From the NCBI GenBank assembly GCA_029204225.1, contig CM055093.1:27811566-27875565 (forward strand): 64,000 nt of DNA, in the 5' to 3' direction. Each line of letters starts with the position of its first letter. The first letter of the stretch is position 1. The notes under the pieces were generated by a model. The model was not told the DNA's origin and did not search any database. It saw nothing but the letters and a program-made list of their open reading frames with translations. Positions 10,801 through 20,775 of this stretch are shown piece after piece. The position numbers were made by a program, and so were the translations under genes. This stretch comes from Diphasiastrum complanatum. Taxonomy: Eukaryota > Streptophyta > Lycopodiopsida > Lycopodiales > Lycopodiaceae.

Positions 10801-11918
10801 CATTTTTGGATCAGATGAGTTTTGATCTCTGATTTTTCACATGCCATTCGCCTCATGACGAAACATTGTGATGATTCATTTTTGAATGATGCCATAGAGT
10901 AGTATTTAAAAAAGGAGTGTTGACTCATTGAATAGTGTGGTACCAACAAAAATAATTAGCGAAGATATGCTTGTTTAAAACATACTAGTTTGGTGACTAA
11001 CTTGAACACATACTAGGCAAAATACCAAAGTTACTAAAATAGCATACATTTTATTGTGTTACAATATGGATAGATGTTTTCTTTGGTAAAGCTTCATTCC
11101 TAACTTATGATACTGGTAATTGTTATGTACTACGTATAGGCTTGTAGGAAGCCTGAGCTTCAAGAGCAACGAGGCATGCTATAGTTGGTATTCAACCTAG
11201 GCCCTACTCCTAGCCAATACAGAACATAATCTATGAATTGAGAGTTGACATCTCATTTACTTCAAGAAGAGTTTGTACTACCTTGCATAGTAGTTTTGCT
11301 CTCAGCAAATGAGAGTGTGCCACATGAGCAAAAACTCTCCAAAAAAAAATCGTGCACAAATAGATATACACCTTATATTGCAAGCAAAGAGTTAACCCTA
11401 ATTATAAATCACAAGTGTCAATGACTCACTGGGTGAGCTTGGGGAATTAGATTTTTTGATTTTGACATGAATTTCCCTTTCGCCCAAGTGTAAGGGGCCA
11501 AGTGTGAGCATGTGTCATGGTTAGGTGAACTTCCCTTTTACGTGCCATGCCACACATAGTCTTTGACAACTTTAAAAACTTTTGCAAAAACCAAAAAGTT
11601 CTCTTACAACTACAAAAAAGAGTGCCAACAAAGTCACCAACCTCCATTTGGTCCCAAAACGCCTGTGAACAGCCACATACAGGTTTCTAGCCTCTTCCAT
11701 TGCATCCTTGGGCTCCACGTGGCACAACAATATCACCCGCTGACGAGACCTTAGCACACCCATATTTTTCCCTTGCACGGCATTTCCCATATTTACGTAA
11801 TAATAAATAATTGCGTTACGTTCGTGTTTTTTCTCCACAGATGGGAGTCGAACCCCTGACCTCAGGGAAAAGGAAAGAGTGCAATTGCGTTCACAGGAGA
11901 GGGAAGCGAAATCCTCGA
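10801..11918. other. Unassigned sequence upstream of the host gene
   Basis: AT-rich, no convincing reading frame, no terminal repeats that I could pair. It may include the host gene promoter, but no start site is identifiable. Confidence 0.4.
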
Positions 11919-11959
11919 GAGAGAGAGAGAGGGAGGGAGAGAGAGAGAGAGAGAGAGAA
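11919..11959. repeat. (GA)n tract
   Basis: About 41 bp of GA dinucleotide with a GGGAGGGA interruption, about 1 kb upstream of the first coding exon. It could lie in the 5' leader; GA/CT tracts are common in plant 5' UTRs. No LINE end adjoins it. Confidence 0.85.
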
Positions 11960-12977
11960 TGGCGATGGCTTCGCAGCAATGATGAAATAAAAGAATGGTG
12001 CGTTCGTTTGCGGGCTCAATTCCACTCAATTTAAGGAGTAGTATCGGCATCTGTTTCTCTGGTCTAATTGAACGAACAGATTCTTTCAAAGGTTGATGTT
12101 AGATGGTGCTATTTTCCTGAATTGCATTGACTTATCCTTGGAAAACTTCTTCCTGGTGATGGATTAGGCAGCTGAAGGAGTGGAACTGGCATGGCTGTTT
12201 GTTTTGCAATCCAATGTGCTTGTTTTTTCATGCCATTTCTGTATTTAAAGGATTCAGAGTCTCATAGTTTTCATAGCCTGGTTGGGCATGTCGCTTTGGC
12301 TTCTAGCAGCACTTCAAGTTGGCTGCCTCTGTGCATCTTTTGAGTGCTGAACTTGTCCAATTGTCGTCTATTTTGGAAGACACTTAACCATTGATCAGAT
12401 GAAAACCTAGTTTTCACTTCCTTTTTTGTTTGAAAGGGTGGCAGTTATCCTCTAAATTTGCTGTTTGTCTGCGTTTTTCTGAACAACAGACCTTTTAAAT
12501 GAGAAGATATTGTTAGCACATTCGTATTTTTTTAACTGTAAGAGGAACGCCATCTCCTCATATCAATTTTGTAATTCACATTCATGCCAGCATCCCTATT
12601 GGTACACGTGACACTACTAGCCAGATGTGTTGGATGGAAAGCCTTTGCTTCTGTCATATGAGTCTTTCTTGCACAAAACAAGTTAAAATATTTCCTCTAC
12701 GAATTAAGTCGCAGAGAGGTAGAGCTGGCAATCATGGATTCTAGATTTAATAGATGCTCCAGGTCGGTGCCCAGGGTCTCTCATTTATTATTACACTTTT
12801 CAAGGCAGCTTTTTCCCCATTGTCGCCAGCAAAGCAGTGGCAAAAGCAGTTGTTGCAGCGTGTTATTTGTACTACTTGTCATTCCACCGGATGATTGTGG
12901 CATTTTTCCTGTGGTTGCCTCCTTTGGCGGGGTGGTTGTGCAAGAACAAGTAATGGGGAATTGTTTCTAGATTCTTC
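11960..12977 (+). other. Probable 5' leader and leader intron of host gene
   Basis: No coding frame of note. The sequence ttgtttctag (12,961-12,970) just before the first ATG looks like a splice acceptor, so the 5' UTR may be split by an intron. This is inference from one site; transcript data would decide. Confidence 0.35.
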
Positions 12978-14122
12978 ATGCAATCAAACGATCTATTTGT
13001 TGGCCTGAACAAGATGCAGGTACTGCCAGCTCCCAGCGGTTCCCCAGCAGATCTGATTTTAACCAAAAACCATATAATTGATACAAGATGTGGCTGCTTC
13101 CGTTTTTCACACAATACCCATGCCAGACAATTTTCTCTCCATTCACAGCTATGGCGACTTCTTGGACGTTTTCCCTCATGTAGATTGAATCCAAGCTATT
13201 ATTTGTTACACATAAGTGATTTGAAGGTGCAGCATCTATCAATACCTTGGTGCCCTAATCCATTCTTGGGCAGGAGAGCAATTAGGCCCACAGGTATTAG
13301 GACAACTAATGATCTTCTAAACCCGGGGCTATTTCTGGACAAAACATCATTCTTAAACAAGGTAAACGGTACATACAAATGCTTTACAACTGTGGGCAAA
13401 CTTTCTTCGGTCGGTTTAGGATCCCATATTGGAAGCCTTGTTCCAAAATTTGTCCCTGATGCTGGAGCTACAATAGCAGAGTTTGCAAATAATTTCGAGG
13501 CATTAAGCTTAGCAGCTCTCTTTACATTGGCTTGCGGGGCTGTTTTGATGAAATACTCGGGGGCCAAGCAAAGCAGGAGCAAAGACCTTGATACAGGGTC
13601 TGTTGTAGAGGAGGCAAATGTTTCATTTGGTAGATGGATGCTACTTCTAAGGCCTACTCCATTTAATCGCTTTGTTATCACCAGATGTCCATCCATATCT
13701 ATGAATTTAACAGCTGATTTAGACTTAGATGTTTCCCAAAAATTGCAGCTTTCAAGTCATCAACTTGTGTCACTTTCTACAGGGATGTCACAAACAGTTT
13801 TGACAGTTGATTCTTGCAAAAAAGAGATAGAAGTCAAGGATGAAGGCTTTTATTACAATTGCAAAGAAGCTAGAAAGATAGACTATCAGAGATATTGTCT
13901 TCCCACACAAGATGGTGGTGTGGTAGCATTGGACTGGCCCAGGCATTTAGACTTAGCTGGGGAGCATGGACTTGACACCACATTGCTTCTCGTTCCTGGT
14001 ACAGCTAAAGGTAGTGCAGATGAGGGACTTGGAATTTTTGTAGAAAGAGCATTGAAGAATGGTTACTTCCCTGTTGTGTTGAATCCGCGTGGGTGCGGAG
14101 GATCTCCTCTTACAACCCCCAG
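12978..14122 (+). CDS. EMB8-like alpha/beta-hydrolase family protein, exon 1
   Basis: First coding exon of the host gene (381 codons plus 2 nt). The first 60 or so residues are rich in Arg, Ser and His and poor in acids, consistent with a plastid transit peptide. A hydrophobic segment lies near residues 178-190 (LSLAALFTLACGAVLM). The hydrolase domain begins near residue 306 with YCLPTQDGGVVALDWP and includes the lid/oxyanion-side block TLLLVPGTAKGS and the family signature NPRGCGGSPLTTPR, where the exon ends at a GT donor. This is the arrangement of the long plant proteins related to Arabidopsis At2g03140 (EMB8-type hydrolase plus a CPBP/CAAX protease domain). Start: the first ATG of the open frame; the second Met (13,014) is an alternative. 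Function in plants is not established. Confidence 0.85.
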
Positions 14123-15932
14123 GTATGCCTTTTTCACAAGGTTTTTGCAACAACTATTTCTTCGATCTCCTTTCCATTAATGAAGTTCAGCATTTGGAGT
14201 GGATATTGTACCAAATTCTAGGAAATATTTGGATTACAAACTTCCACTTCTCACACTGTCCATAGACATAATATTTGTTTGGCTTCATAGCGTCTTATAT
14301 ATATTTGCTTATTAAGTTGCTCCTAGTTGCATCCAGTCTGTTACGTCCAGATTTGAGAAAGTTTATTTCAAGGTTCCACATAATGTTGCATCAACATTTA
14401 GAGTAACATGCAACTGAAGCTGCTTCACACGTATCCATCGGTTTTATAACCATTATATTGCTTCAGTTATATTTCAAATAAGCTACAGTGCATTGAAAAA
14501 ATTGTTCCTGACGCCTACCCAATATTTAAATGTTCAGAAGTTCTATGGAAGTCCATCTCAATAGCTGCAAATGAAGCAATTTCTGTGCAGATACCTGCAT
14601 ATTTTCACTGTATAGCACACACTTTGTCCAATATTTGTATTCAATTTGGTTCGGTTTTAGTCTTCAGCTTTGTAACAACAAAGCACAAAAATCAATCACC
14701 ACATACTCAGGACCTTACAAACTCATGAGTAACCCTTGTCTCAGAAGGGCCACATGCATCATTTTTTGGCTCAACTTCCAGGATGTTATCCAGATCTGGA
14801 TGTGCACATCCAGGAACTCAGCCTACTTCCTGGATGTCAAAAAATTTGGTTCCTGGATGTGGTGCATCAGGAACTGACTTAACTAGAACATCCCAGAAGT
14901 GCAAGCTCTTGAAAATGGACGTGTTTGACAAGGCTTGCACTTCCAAAACTGGAGGCTCATCCTGTGGGTGCATCCAGGATGCACACTATGCATGTGACCC
15001 TGCAGAGACGTCTTGTCACATGGATAGAAAGTTTCCATTATATTATTTCATGAAAAGTATGTCAGACTAACAAAGTGGTGAGTTTGTTACTGGTTTTTAT
15101 TCAGCAAACTGCACATAGTGTCTAGGGTCTTGTTCAGACCCTCTAGGGACCCACACTATGTTGATCTATGCCCTAACCATATCTTTTAGCTCTTTGGAAT
15201 GTTTCTTTGAGGTTTTCAAGAAAACTACAGAGTAGTATTATTCATTCTTCAGTTGATTGATTTGGTTCTTTAAGTTCACTGTAGGAGACTCACTTGCAGT
15301 TCCTTTGGAGGAGGGTCTGTGATCTGCTTCATGTGGTGATCTCAGTTGGAGATTTTTATATGATTTTTCAATTTGTTCTCTTTAATTCGCTCATGTGATA
15401 TTGTGGTGCTAACTTGGTATCAGAGCATTTTACAGGGTTGGTGGGATTATCTTCTTGCAAGCAGAACTTTTTTTTCCCAGCTCGTTCATTGTTGCTGTTT
15501 CATGCAACATACTTGACGTTAGGAGCTATGGCTGCCTTTTTCTTTTCATTGATGCCCTTTTTTTATGTAATATAACTCTGTTACCGAGGCTGCAGATTCT
15601 ATGCATTCATTGCCAACTTTTTGCGACTCCATCAATAAGCACTGTTTTAGGACAAGGCGAGATGTTTCTTGTAGGAAGAATAAGAGGTCTGAAATTCCTA
15701 TGCTAATATTCTGATATGACAAGGCTCAATTTGTAGCTTCGAGATTTGAGGGGGCAGTATTTTTAGAGCACCATGGATCCTAACCTATCGGGCAACACTA
15801 GGACATGAGACTAACCTTCCAGGCATAGAACACAATATGCAATGTTCTACTATATTAGTCCGATACAAACTACTACATTTTCCATCATCTCATAAAAGGT
15901 ATCATTTAACAGCATACTTTAATCCACAAATC
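14123..15932. other. Intron 1, 5' part
   Basis: Non-coding. A perfect 13-bp inverted repeat (cacatccaggaac at 14,805-14,817 and its complement at 14,849-14,861) could form a hairpin with a 31-nt loop. A relic of an LTR end with a primer site lies at 15,413-15,425. Otherwise nothing recognisable. Confidence 0.55.
15119..15425 (+). repeat. LTR relic ending in an initiator-Met primer site
   Basis: TTGGTATCAGAGC at 15,413-15,425 matches the primer site used by the other LTR elements in the window. The upstream 300 bp, beginning about tgtctagggtc (15,119), would be the LTR. No second LTR or coding part was found, so this is a fragment and its left edge is a guess. Confidence 0.5.
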
Positions 15933-16055
15933 ATAGTTGCCCAGAAACGCGTTTCTGGGCAAAAACGTTCCCAGAAGCGCTCGAAAAAAAAAACAGAATA
16001 TAAAATGTTCCCCTGGCGCGTCCGCGTCCGGACGCACGTCCGCATCCGCCCCATT

Positions 16056-16106
<51 letters not shown>

Positions 16107-16238
16107 CGCGGGGGGGTGACATGTCTTTTTACTTCAGTATGGTTTCAGCCATGATTCAGTATTACTATGGTTCAGTATGATTCTACAACGTGTTAGTATG
16201 GTTCCTTATGAATTTAGTTCGGTTTGTTGTGACCTTAG
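15933..16238. mobile_element. hAT-related relic with 26-bp palindrome
   Basis: Begins CATAGTTGC, the same nine bases as the complete hAT at 32,195. It then forms a perfect 26-bp palindrome (15,937-15,962, centred on GCGC-like acgcgt). It contains an (AG)22 tract (16,060-16,103). The stretch 16,130-16,235 resembles the region just inside the right end of the hAT at 36,400-36,470, for example ttagttcggtttgttgtga versus ttagttccgtttgttgtga. The right part is cut by the 3' tail of half-LINE A at 16,239. Probably a deleted derivative of the hAT family. Confidence 0.5.
16060..16103. repeat. (AG)22 tract in hAT relic
   Basis: 44 bp of pure AG dinucleotide. It corresponds in position to the (AG)39 tract in the complete hAT element at 36,283, so it appears to be part of that family. 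Confidence 0.9.
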
Positions 16239-17125
16239 GTGGAGAAGAAGAAGAAGAAGCTTTATTAATATCTTTTCCATGCCAAAAGGCATATAAGACG
16301 AATGAAATACATCCAAGTATGATAGAAGCTAGATGGACCAATGCCGTCGAAACAAACTTACTGCACAAACACAAAAGCGACCACTAAGAAGAGAGAGAGT
16401 TGTAGTCTAGGATTATATGGTACGGAGACAATTTCCATGGACAACTCTTCATTTTTCTAAACTCTGCTCTAACTCAATCGAAGCTACACTCTCAATATTA
16501 GCTTTTTGCCTGGTCTCAACAAAATGAATGTTACCATCTCTGTAGATCATGCGTCTGCCTGTATCCTTTGCTTCTTGAAGGGCTTTTTGCGTTCCACAAC
16601 TTGTACATAAGTAAGATCTTCATCTAGAAAGATCTTAGTATCTTTTAGTTTAGGTCGGCATTGTAGCACATCTCGCCTAGACTCCAGTGAAGTGAAGCAT
16701 AAGACGAGTATTAATGTCCTTCTTGGTACTCCAAGCGGTGTCCAAACCTTTGCTATTGTGCTGGAGGTTTTCGTCCAAAAACTTTTTGGCTTCTCCAAGA
16801 GCATCCTGAGAGTTAGGGATGCCTCTTACACGTAAATTGCGAGCCTTTTGCTCTTGCAATCGGCTCTCAATGAACGTGGCGGAGATGAAAGAGACTGGGG
16901 CACTAGATTTACCTGGACATTTAAGGATGTCCGCCCATGAAGCCTCCCTGTGGTGTTGTTCTTCACTTTCCTGGACTGTTTGTGTGGGTATACTTTCTTT
17001 AGCCTCTGTGACCTCTTTCTTAACATCTTCAATGGAAGATTCTAGTCGCTGAATATGTGAAAGCAGTTGCTGGATAGTCTTATGTTGAGCATTGATCATT
17101 GCCTTATGATATTCCACTATCTTAT
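16239..17125 (-). mobile_element. Half-LINE A, 3' part
   Basis: Minus strand: C-terminal two-thirds of an ORF1 (coding continues from 23,365 on the far side of Gypsy-D), a 3' UTR of about 250 bp, and the family 3' end. That end is a hairpin with stem ATGCC/GGCAT and loop TTTT, then GGAAAAGATATTAATAAAGC, then (TTC)5 at 16,241-16,257. No ORF2 (endonuclease/RT) lies between ORF1 and the tail. The ORF1 frame shifts near 16,790-16,800. The TSD CTTAT (17,121-17,125) marks where Gypsy-D inserted. Confidence 0.8.
16547..17125 (-). pseudogene. LINE ORF1 protein, C-terminal part (half-LINE A)
   Basis: The minus frame carries a coiled-coil-like stretch (QQLLSHIQRLESSIEDVKKEV, about 17,030-17,090). After it come a conserved SWADIL block, FISATFIESRLQEQKARNLRVRGIP, a GEAKKFLDENL block, and after a frame change KLKDTKIFLDEDLTYVQVVERKK. 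The same blocks recur in order in half-LINEs B and E and at the ORF1 ends of LINEs C, D and G. The layout (coiled coil, then an RNA-binding-like domain) fits LINE ORF1 RNA-chaperone proteins. No zinc knuckle is visible. Confidence 0.75.
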
Positions 17126-17796
17126 TGTTGCACACAAGCTCACAAACCCTAAGTAAATACACAAAATTACCGAGCAAATCCGTCACTTTATTAATCTCAA
17201 GCAAATGTACATAGATCAACAAGAAAACATGAGAGCTCTGCTGCAAGTCTCCTCCCAACCATAGCTGCATAGGAATACCATAATCATAATGAGGAATGCC
17301 TGACAAGGCTCACCCTATATCCCCTCAAGCACCCCTTAACCCTGACACATCCTAACGTCGACACATGGCAAACTCCATGCACAGCCGACACTTTCCACTT
17401 GGCAGTACCCTGACACATAGGCAAGCTAGTAGGTGGACAGTCTGACACGTGTCACTCATGCATTGGACCAAGTGTCCCAATGAGCATATGACACATGTCC
17501 TGTTGACCCGTCCATTGACCGTCTGACAAGTGTCACTCATGCACTGGACCAAGTGTCCCAGTGAGCATGTGACACATGTCACGTTGACCAGTCAACCCTT
17601 CCTACTTTTTAGGAGGTCAGTCCAGCAGACTCTCATGAGACCCAGTACCCCCTTGGCCATCTCGTATTTAGTCACTATAACAAATATTTACATTGCAATT
17701 TACAATTGTCTCCACAGGTCGGTGACTTAGCCGTTCACAATTTAATAATTACAATTTACCATACATCGGGCAAAGGGATTCGAAGTACATGTGACA
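17126..17796 (-). repeat. Gypsy-D 3' LTR
   Basis: 671 bp. Matches 22,622-23,359 except for scattered bases and one replaced block. Contains an imperfect 81-bp tandem duplication (starts at 17,441 and 17,522) rich in tgacacgtgtca- and gacacatgtc-like words around ACGTGT/CATGT cores, possibly promoter elements. Confidence 0.93.
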
Positions 17797-17812
17797 TCCC
17801 TTCCCTCCTCAG
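17797..17812 (-). promoter_or_regulatory. Gypsy-D polypurine tract
   Basis: Minus strand CTGAGGAGGGAAGGGA directly before the 3' LTR (TGTCACATG). Typical plus-strand primer position. Confidence 0.8.
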
Positions 17813-17815
17813 ATG

Positions 17816-18320
17816 ACATCGTCCTCGATGGCAAAGTCTGGATACTGTGCATGCAACCCATGTGCGGTCTCCCAGGTAGCATCACTGAGAGGTCGTCCAT
17901 GCCATGCAACCAAGTACTCACTTCCGCAACCGTCTATGCCTCCGGTCCAATACTCTCGCTGGTCCATGCATCACCTCCCCCATGTTTCTGAAACTATACA
18001 AGGCCATCAGCCATCAAGTTATCACCATCATGTAAAACCTTCTTTAAGCGTGAAACATGAAAAACAGGATGAACCTTACAACCAACAGGCAAATCCAATT
18101 CATAAGCAATGCTATTAATCTTTTTAACAATTTTCCAAGGTCCACAGTATCTAGGTGACAACTTATAACACTTCCCTGTCTTTAGGGTTTTCGAGTCCTT
18201 TGGAATCCTGAGAAATACCATATCTCCTTCCTCGAACTCTCTTGGCGTACGATCCAGATCAGCATATGTCTTTGCCCGATCCATCGCCGCTTTTACATTT
18301 TCCTTAGCTAACTCCAACAT
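17816..18320 (-). pseudogene. Gypsy-D integrase C-terminus and chromodomain
   Basis: The minus frame from 18,320 holds the integrase C-terminal GPWKIV/FHVSRLK region (SPRYCGPWKIVKKI, about 18,130-18,170; HPVFHVSRLKKVL, about 18,040-18,080). A second frame near 17,816-17,940 reads EYLVAWHGRPLSDATWE, a chromodomain. One in-frame TAG at the junction (18,318-18,320) separates this from the upstream integrase; the natural residue there would be Gln (CAG). Chromodomains steer chromovirus integration to heterochromatin. Confidence 0.8.
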
Positions 18321-19571
18321 CTATTGCATGTGAGTTAGGAATTCCATAGCACTAGGTGTCTTATGAGGCATACCTATAGTAATTGGATTGGCTGGTCTAA
18401 AACCATAATTTAGCTCGAAAGGACTCATCTTCGTAGATGCATTCTTTTTATCATTATAGGCAAACTCCAACAATGGTAGGTAACGTTCCAATTGCGTTTG
18501 CCTTTCACTCACATACGCCCTAAGCATGTCTTCCAAGGTTTGGTTAACTCTCTCAGTCTGCCCATCTGTTTCAGGATGATCAGAACTACTCATTCCCAAC
18601 TGCACCTCTAACTTCTCAAATACTACAGTCCAAAAATTGCCAGTAAAACGAGAATCCCTGTCAGACACAATGGATCTAGGTAATCCATGAAGTCTGAATA
18701 CATGCTGTATAAACAAATCAGCCGTACCAGATGCATCAATCTTATTACTAGTTGGGATAAAATGAGCCATTTTTGTGAGTCTGTCAACCACAACTAGGAT
18801 AGCATTATGTTGCTGCTGCGTATGCGGTAAACATGTAATAAAGTCCATGGAAATACTCTCCCATCTCCCTTCTGGTATAGGTAACGGGCGTAATAATCCA
18901 GGCACTTTAATCCTTTCAGCCTTATTAACTTTACACTTAAAACAATGTGTCACATAATGGTTTACTTCTTTCTTAAGTCTCGACCACCAAAAGTTACGTC
19001 GTATCAACTCATAGGTCCTATCCACACCAGGATGACCAGCACTAGGGCTATCGTGATAGCGATGCAAGATCCTCTTTTGCAGCACCTCACAAGCTGGAAT
19101 AAGAGCCTTGCCATTTCTCATCACTATTCCATCTTCTATGGAATACTTAAGATAAGTGCGAACCAAGGTAGAAGAGCTCTCCTTTTGAGACTCTGCATGG
19201 CCATGACTCACCTCCTGTTCCACTTTCTTACAGTGAGGATCTTCCTGCTGAGCCTTTCTTGTCTCAGATAGTAAGTCATTTTCAATGACTACAAATGACA
19301 TCTGATACACCACACGAGATAGTGCATCTGCCACACGATTCTCGGCACCTTTCTTGTACCGAATCTCCATTAGGAATTCCTGCATGAGCTCAGACCATTT
19401 ATCTTGCCGGCCTCTAAGGTCTGGCTGCTTACAAAAGTATCTCAAGGTATCATGATCAGTGAATACCTCAAATTCCGATCCATACAAATAATGCCTCCAT
19501 GCCTTTAATGCATGAACTATGGCATACAACTTTTTCTCATGGAACAGCTCCCACAACAATGTCAATCGCAT
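18321..19571 (-). CDS. Gypsy-D RNase H and integrase
   Basis: 416 open residues on the minus strand. RNase H C-part (ALKAWRHYLYGSEFEVFTDH, residues about 19-38; NRVADALSR, about 80), then the integrase HHCC zinc finger (H and H in HRYHDSPSAGH, C-x2-C in HCFKCK). The DDE core follows: Asp in SMDFITCLP, Asp in VSDRDSRF, Glu in TDGQTERVNQ. All three catalytic residues are present. The frame ends at a TAG, after which the chromodomain continues. It lacks its N-terminal pol partner because the RT is inverted. Confidence 0.85.
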   Translation of the reverse strand: MRLTLLWELFHEKKLYAIVHALKAWRHYLYGSEFEVFTDHDTLRYFCKQPDLRGRQDKWSELMQEFLMEIRYKKGAENRVADALSRVVYQMSFVVIENDLLSETRKAQQEDPHCKKVEQEVSHGHAESQKESSSTLVRTYLKYSIEDGIVMRNGKALIPACEVLQKRILHRYHDSPSAGHPGVDRTYELIRRNFWWSRLKKEVNHYVTHCFKCKVNKAERIKVPGLLRPLPIPEGRWESISMDFITCLPHTQQQHNAILVVVDRLTKMAHFIPTSNKIDASGTADLFIQHVFRLHGLPRSIVSDRDSRFTGNFWTVVFEKLEVQLGMSSSDHPETDGQTERVNQTLEDMLRAYVSERQTQLERYLPLLEFAYNDKKNASTKMSPFELNYGFRPANPITIGMPHKTPSAMEFLTHMQ

Positions 19572-19852
19572 CCGTATCTATAACATAGGGCTTTTGAGGG
19601 TCTACAATTTTTAGAGTGACGCACTTAGCAATAGCTTGCTTCAACTGATCAAGGCTTGCTTGCTACAGTTCAGTCCACTCACCAAATCTATTCTTTTGAG
19701 TCAAATCAGTCAAAGGTGCTGCAATATAGGAGTATTTCTTAACATATTTTCTATAGAATACTGCCAATCCAAGAACGGAGTGCTGTCAAATCAGTTGGCA
19801 CAGGCCACGTAACGATCACAGCAACCTTCTTAGGATCTGGCCTTACTCCATT
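19572..19852 (-). pseudogene. Gypsy-D RT/RNase H connection, frameshifted
   Basis: Minus strand reads GVRPDPKKVAVIVTWPVPTD, then after a frameshift a YIAAPLTDLT block. This is the stretch that normally follows the RT motif YLGHVVS. Here it starts abruptly at the inversion breakpoint (about 19,852). Confidence 0.75.
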
Positions 19853-20388
19853 GGGGCAGATACGACCTAGTTATTCCCCTTTTGCCTCTCCGATCATTCT
19901 TGTAAAAAAGAAGGATGGATCATGGCGTATGTGTGTGGATTATCGAGGTTTGAACAAGATAACAGTTAAACATCGATATCCTATGCCACATATAGATGAT
20001 TTGCTTGATGCCTTGTCAGGTGCCACTGTGTTCAGTAAAATAGACCTAAAGAGTGGATACCATCAGGTTAGAGTTTGTGAAGAGGATGTACACAAGACTG
20101 CCTTCAGAACTCGGTTCGGTCACTATGAGTATCTTGTGATGCCATTTGGATTGACTAATGCCCCAGCTACATTCATGATGATGATGAATGATGTGCTCAG
20201 ACCGTATATGGGTAAATTTGTCGTAAACTTTGTTGATGACATTCTGACTTATAGTGCAGGTGAGGTCAAGCATATGGCTCACCTTAGGACTATGTTGTCT
20301 ACTTTGAGGGAGAACACTTTGTTTGCCAATAGTAAAAAAAGTGAATTGTTTAAAAAAGAGATTGAGTATCTTGGTCATGTAGTGTCTG
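19853..20388 (+). CDS. Gypsy RT domain in inverted orientation
   Basis: An open plus-strand frame inside a minus-strand element. It runs from GQIRPSYSPFASPIILVKKK through [26 protein letters not shown], the catalytic box NFVDDIL and EYLGHVVSG: a nearly whole RT palm. The flanking minus-strand sequence ends at KIEFIP on one side and resumes at GVRPDPKK on the other. These are the residues expected just before and after this segment, except that about 30 residues before GQIRPSY are missing. So this is an inversion in place with a small deletion, or an inverted insertion of another copy's RT. Confidence 0.88.
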
Positions 20389-20775
20389 GGTATAAATTCA
20401 ATCTTATGTTCAACATTCCTCTTAGGAGGTAAAACAGATGGAAGATCATCTATGAACACATCTGAAAACTCTCTCCTAATTTTTTGATCCAAATTGGCAA
20501 TAGCACTGGTTTGCACACACTGCATGCTACTCTGACTAGTGTTAGTAGACATGTCAAGTAGAAAGCAAACACACATGTACTCACAATGGATCCTACGCAA
20601 CTGCGTAGCTGAAACAAGCGGTCCAGGAGGCACATCCCGCTCACCACGAAGGGAATGCATCACACCATCAAACTGGAACTCATACACATGAGTATCCTAG
20701 GCTATGTGTGGCTTTCCATCAGCCATTTCCATCAGCCATCTCTGTACCCTTTCCATCAGCCATTTCCACTATGTA
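20389..20775 (-). pseudogene. Gypsy-D protease end and PR-RT linker
   Basis: The minus frame (from 20,687) contains a region ending in REFSDVFIDDLPSVLPPKR and VEHKIEFIP, the standard linker before gypsy RT, cut at the inversion breakpoint. A frame break lies between this and the gag frame at 20,776. Confidence 0.7.

Noticed and set aside
11838-11868. Minus-strand GGGGTTCGACTCCC, like a tRNA T-arm / Pol III B box
   Set aside because: No matching A box or cloverleaf around it and no SINE-like tail; a short chance match or very old relic.
12734-12970. 78-residue plus-strand frame just upstream of exon 1
   Set aside because: Different frame from exon 1, no family similarity, and it ends at the likely leader splice acceptor.
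15747-15757. gagggggcag as a polypurine tract pairing with the primer site at 15,413 (a TRIM)
   Set aside because: Sequence after it does not match the putative LTR before the primer site.
15837-16122. Overlapping frames rich in RERERE or SLSLSL around GA tracts (also at 23.7, 25.2, 27.8, 36.3, 38.4 and 39.7 kb)
   Set aside because: Dinucleotide repeats are open in every frame; these are artefacts of (GA)n, not proteins.
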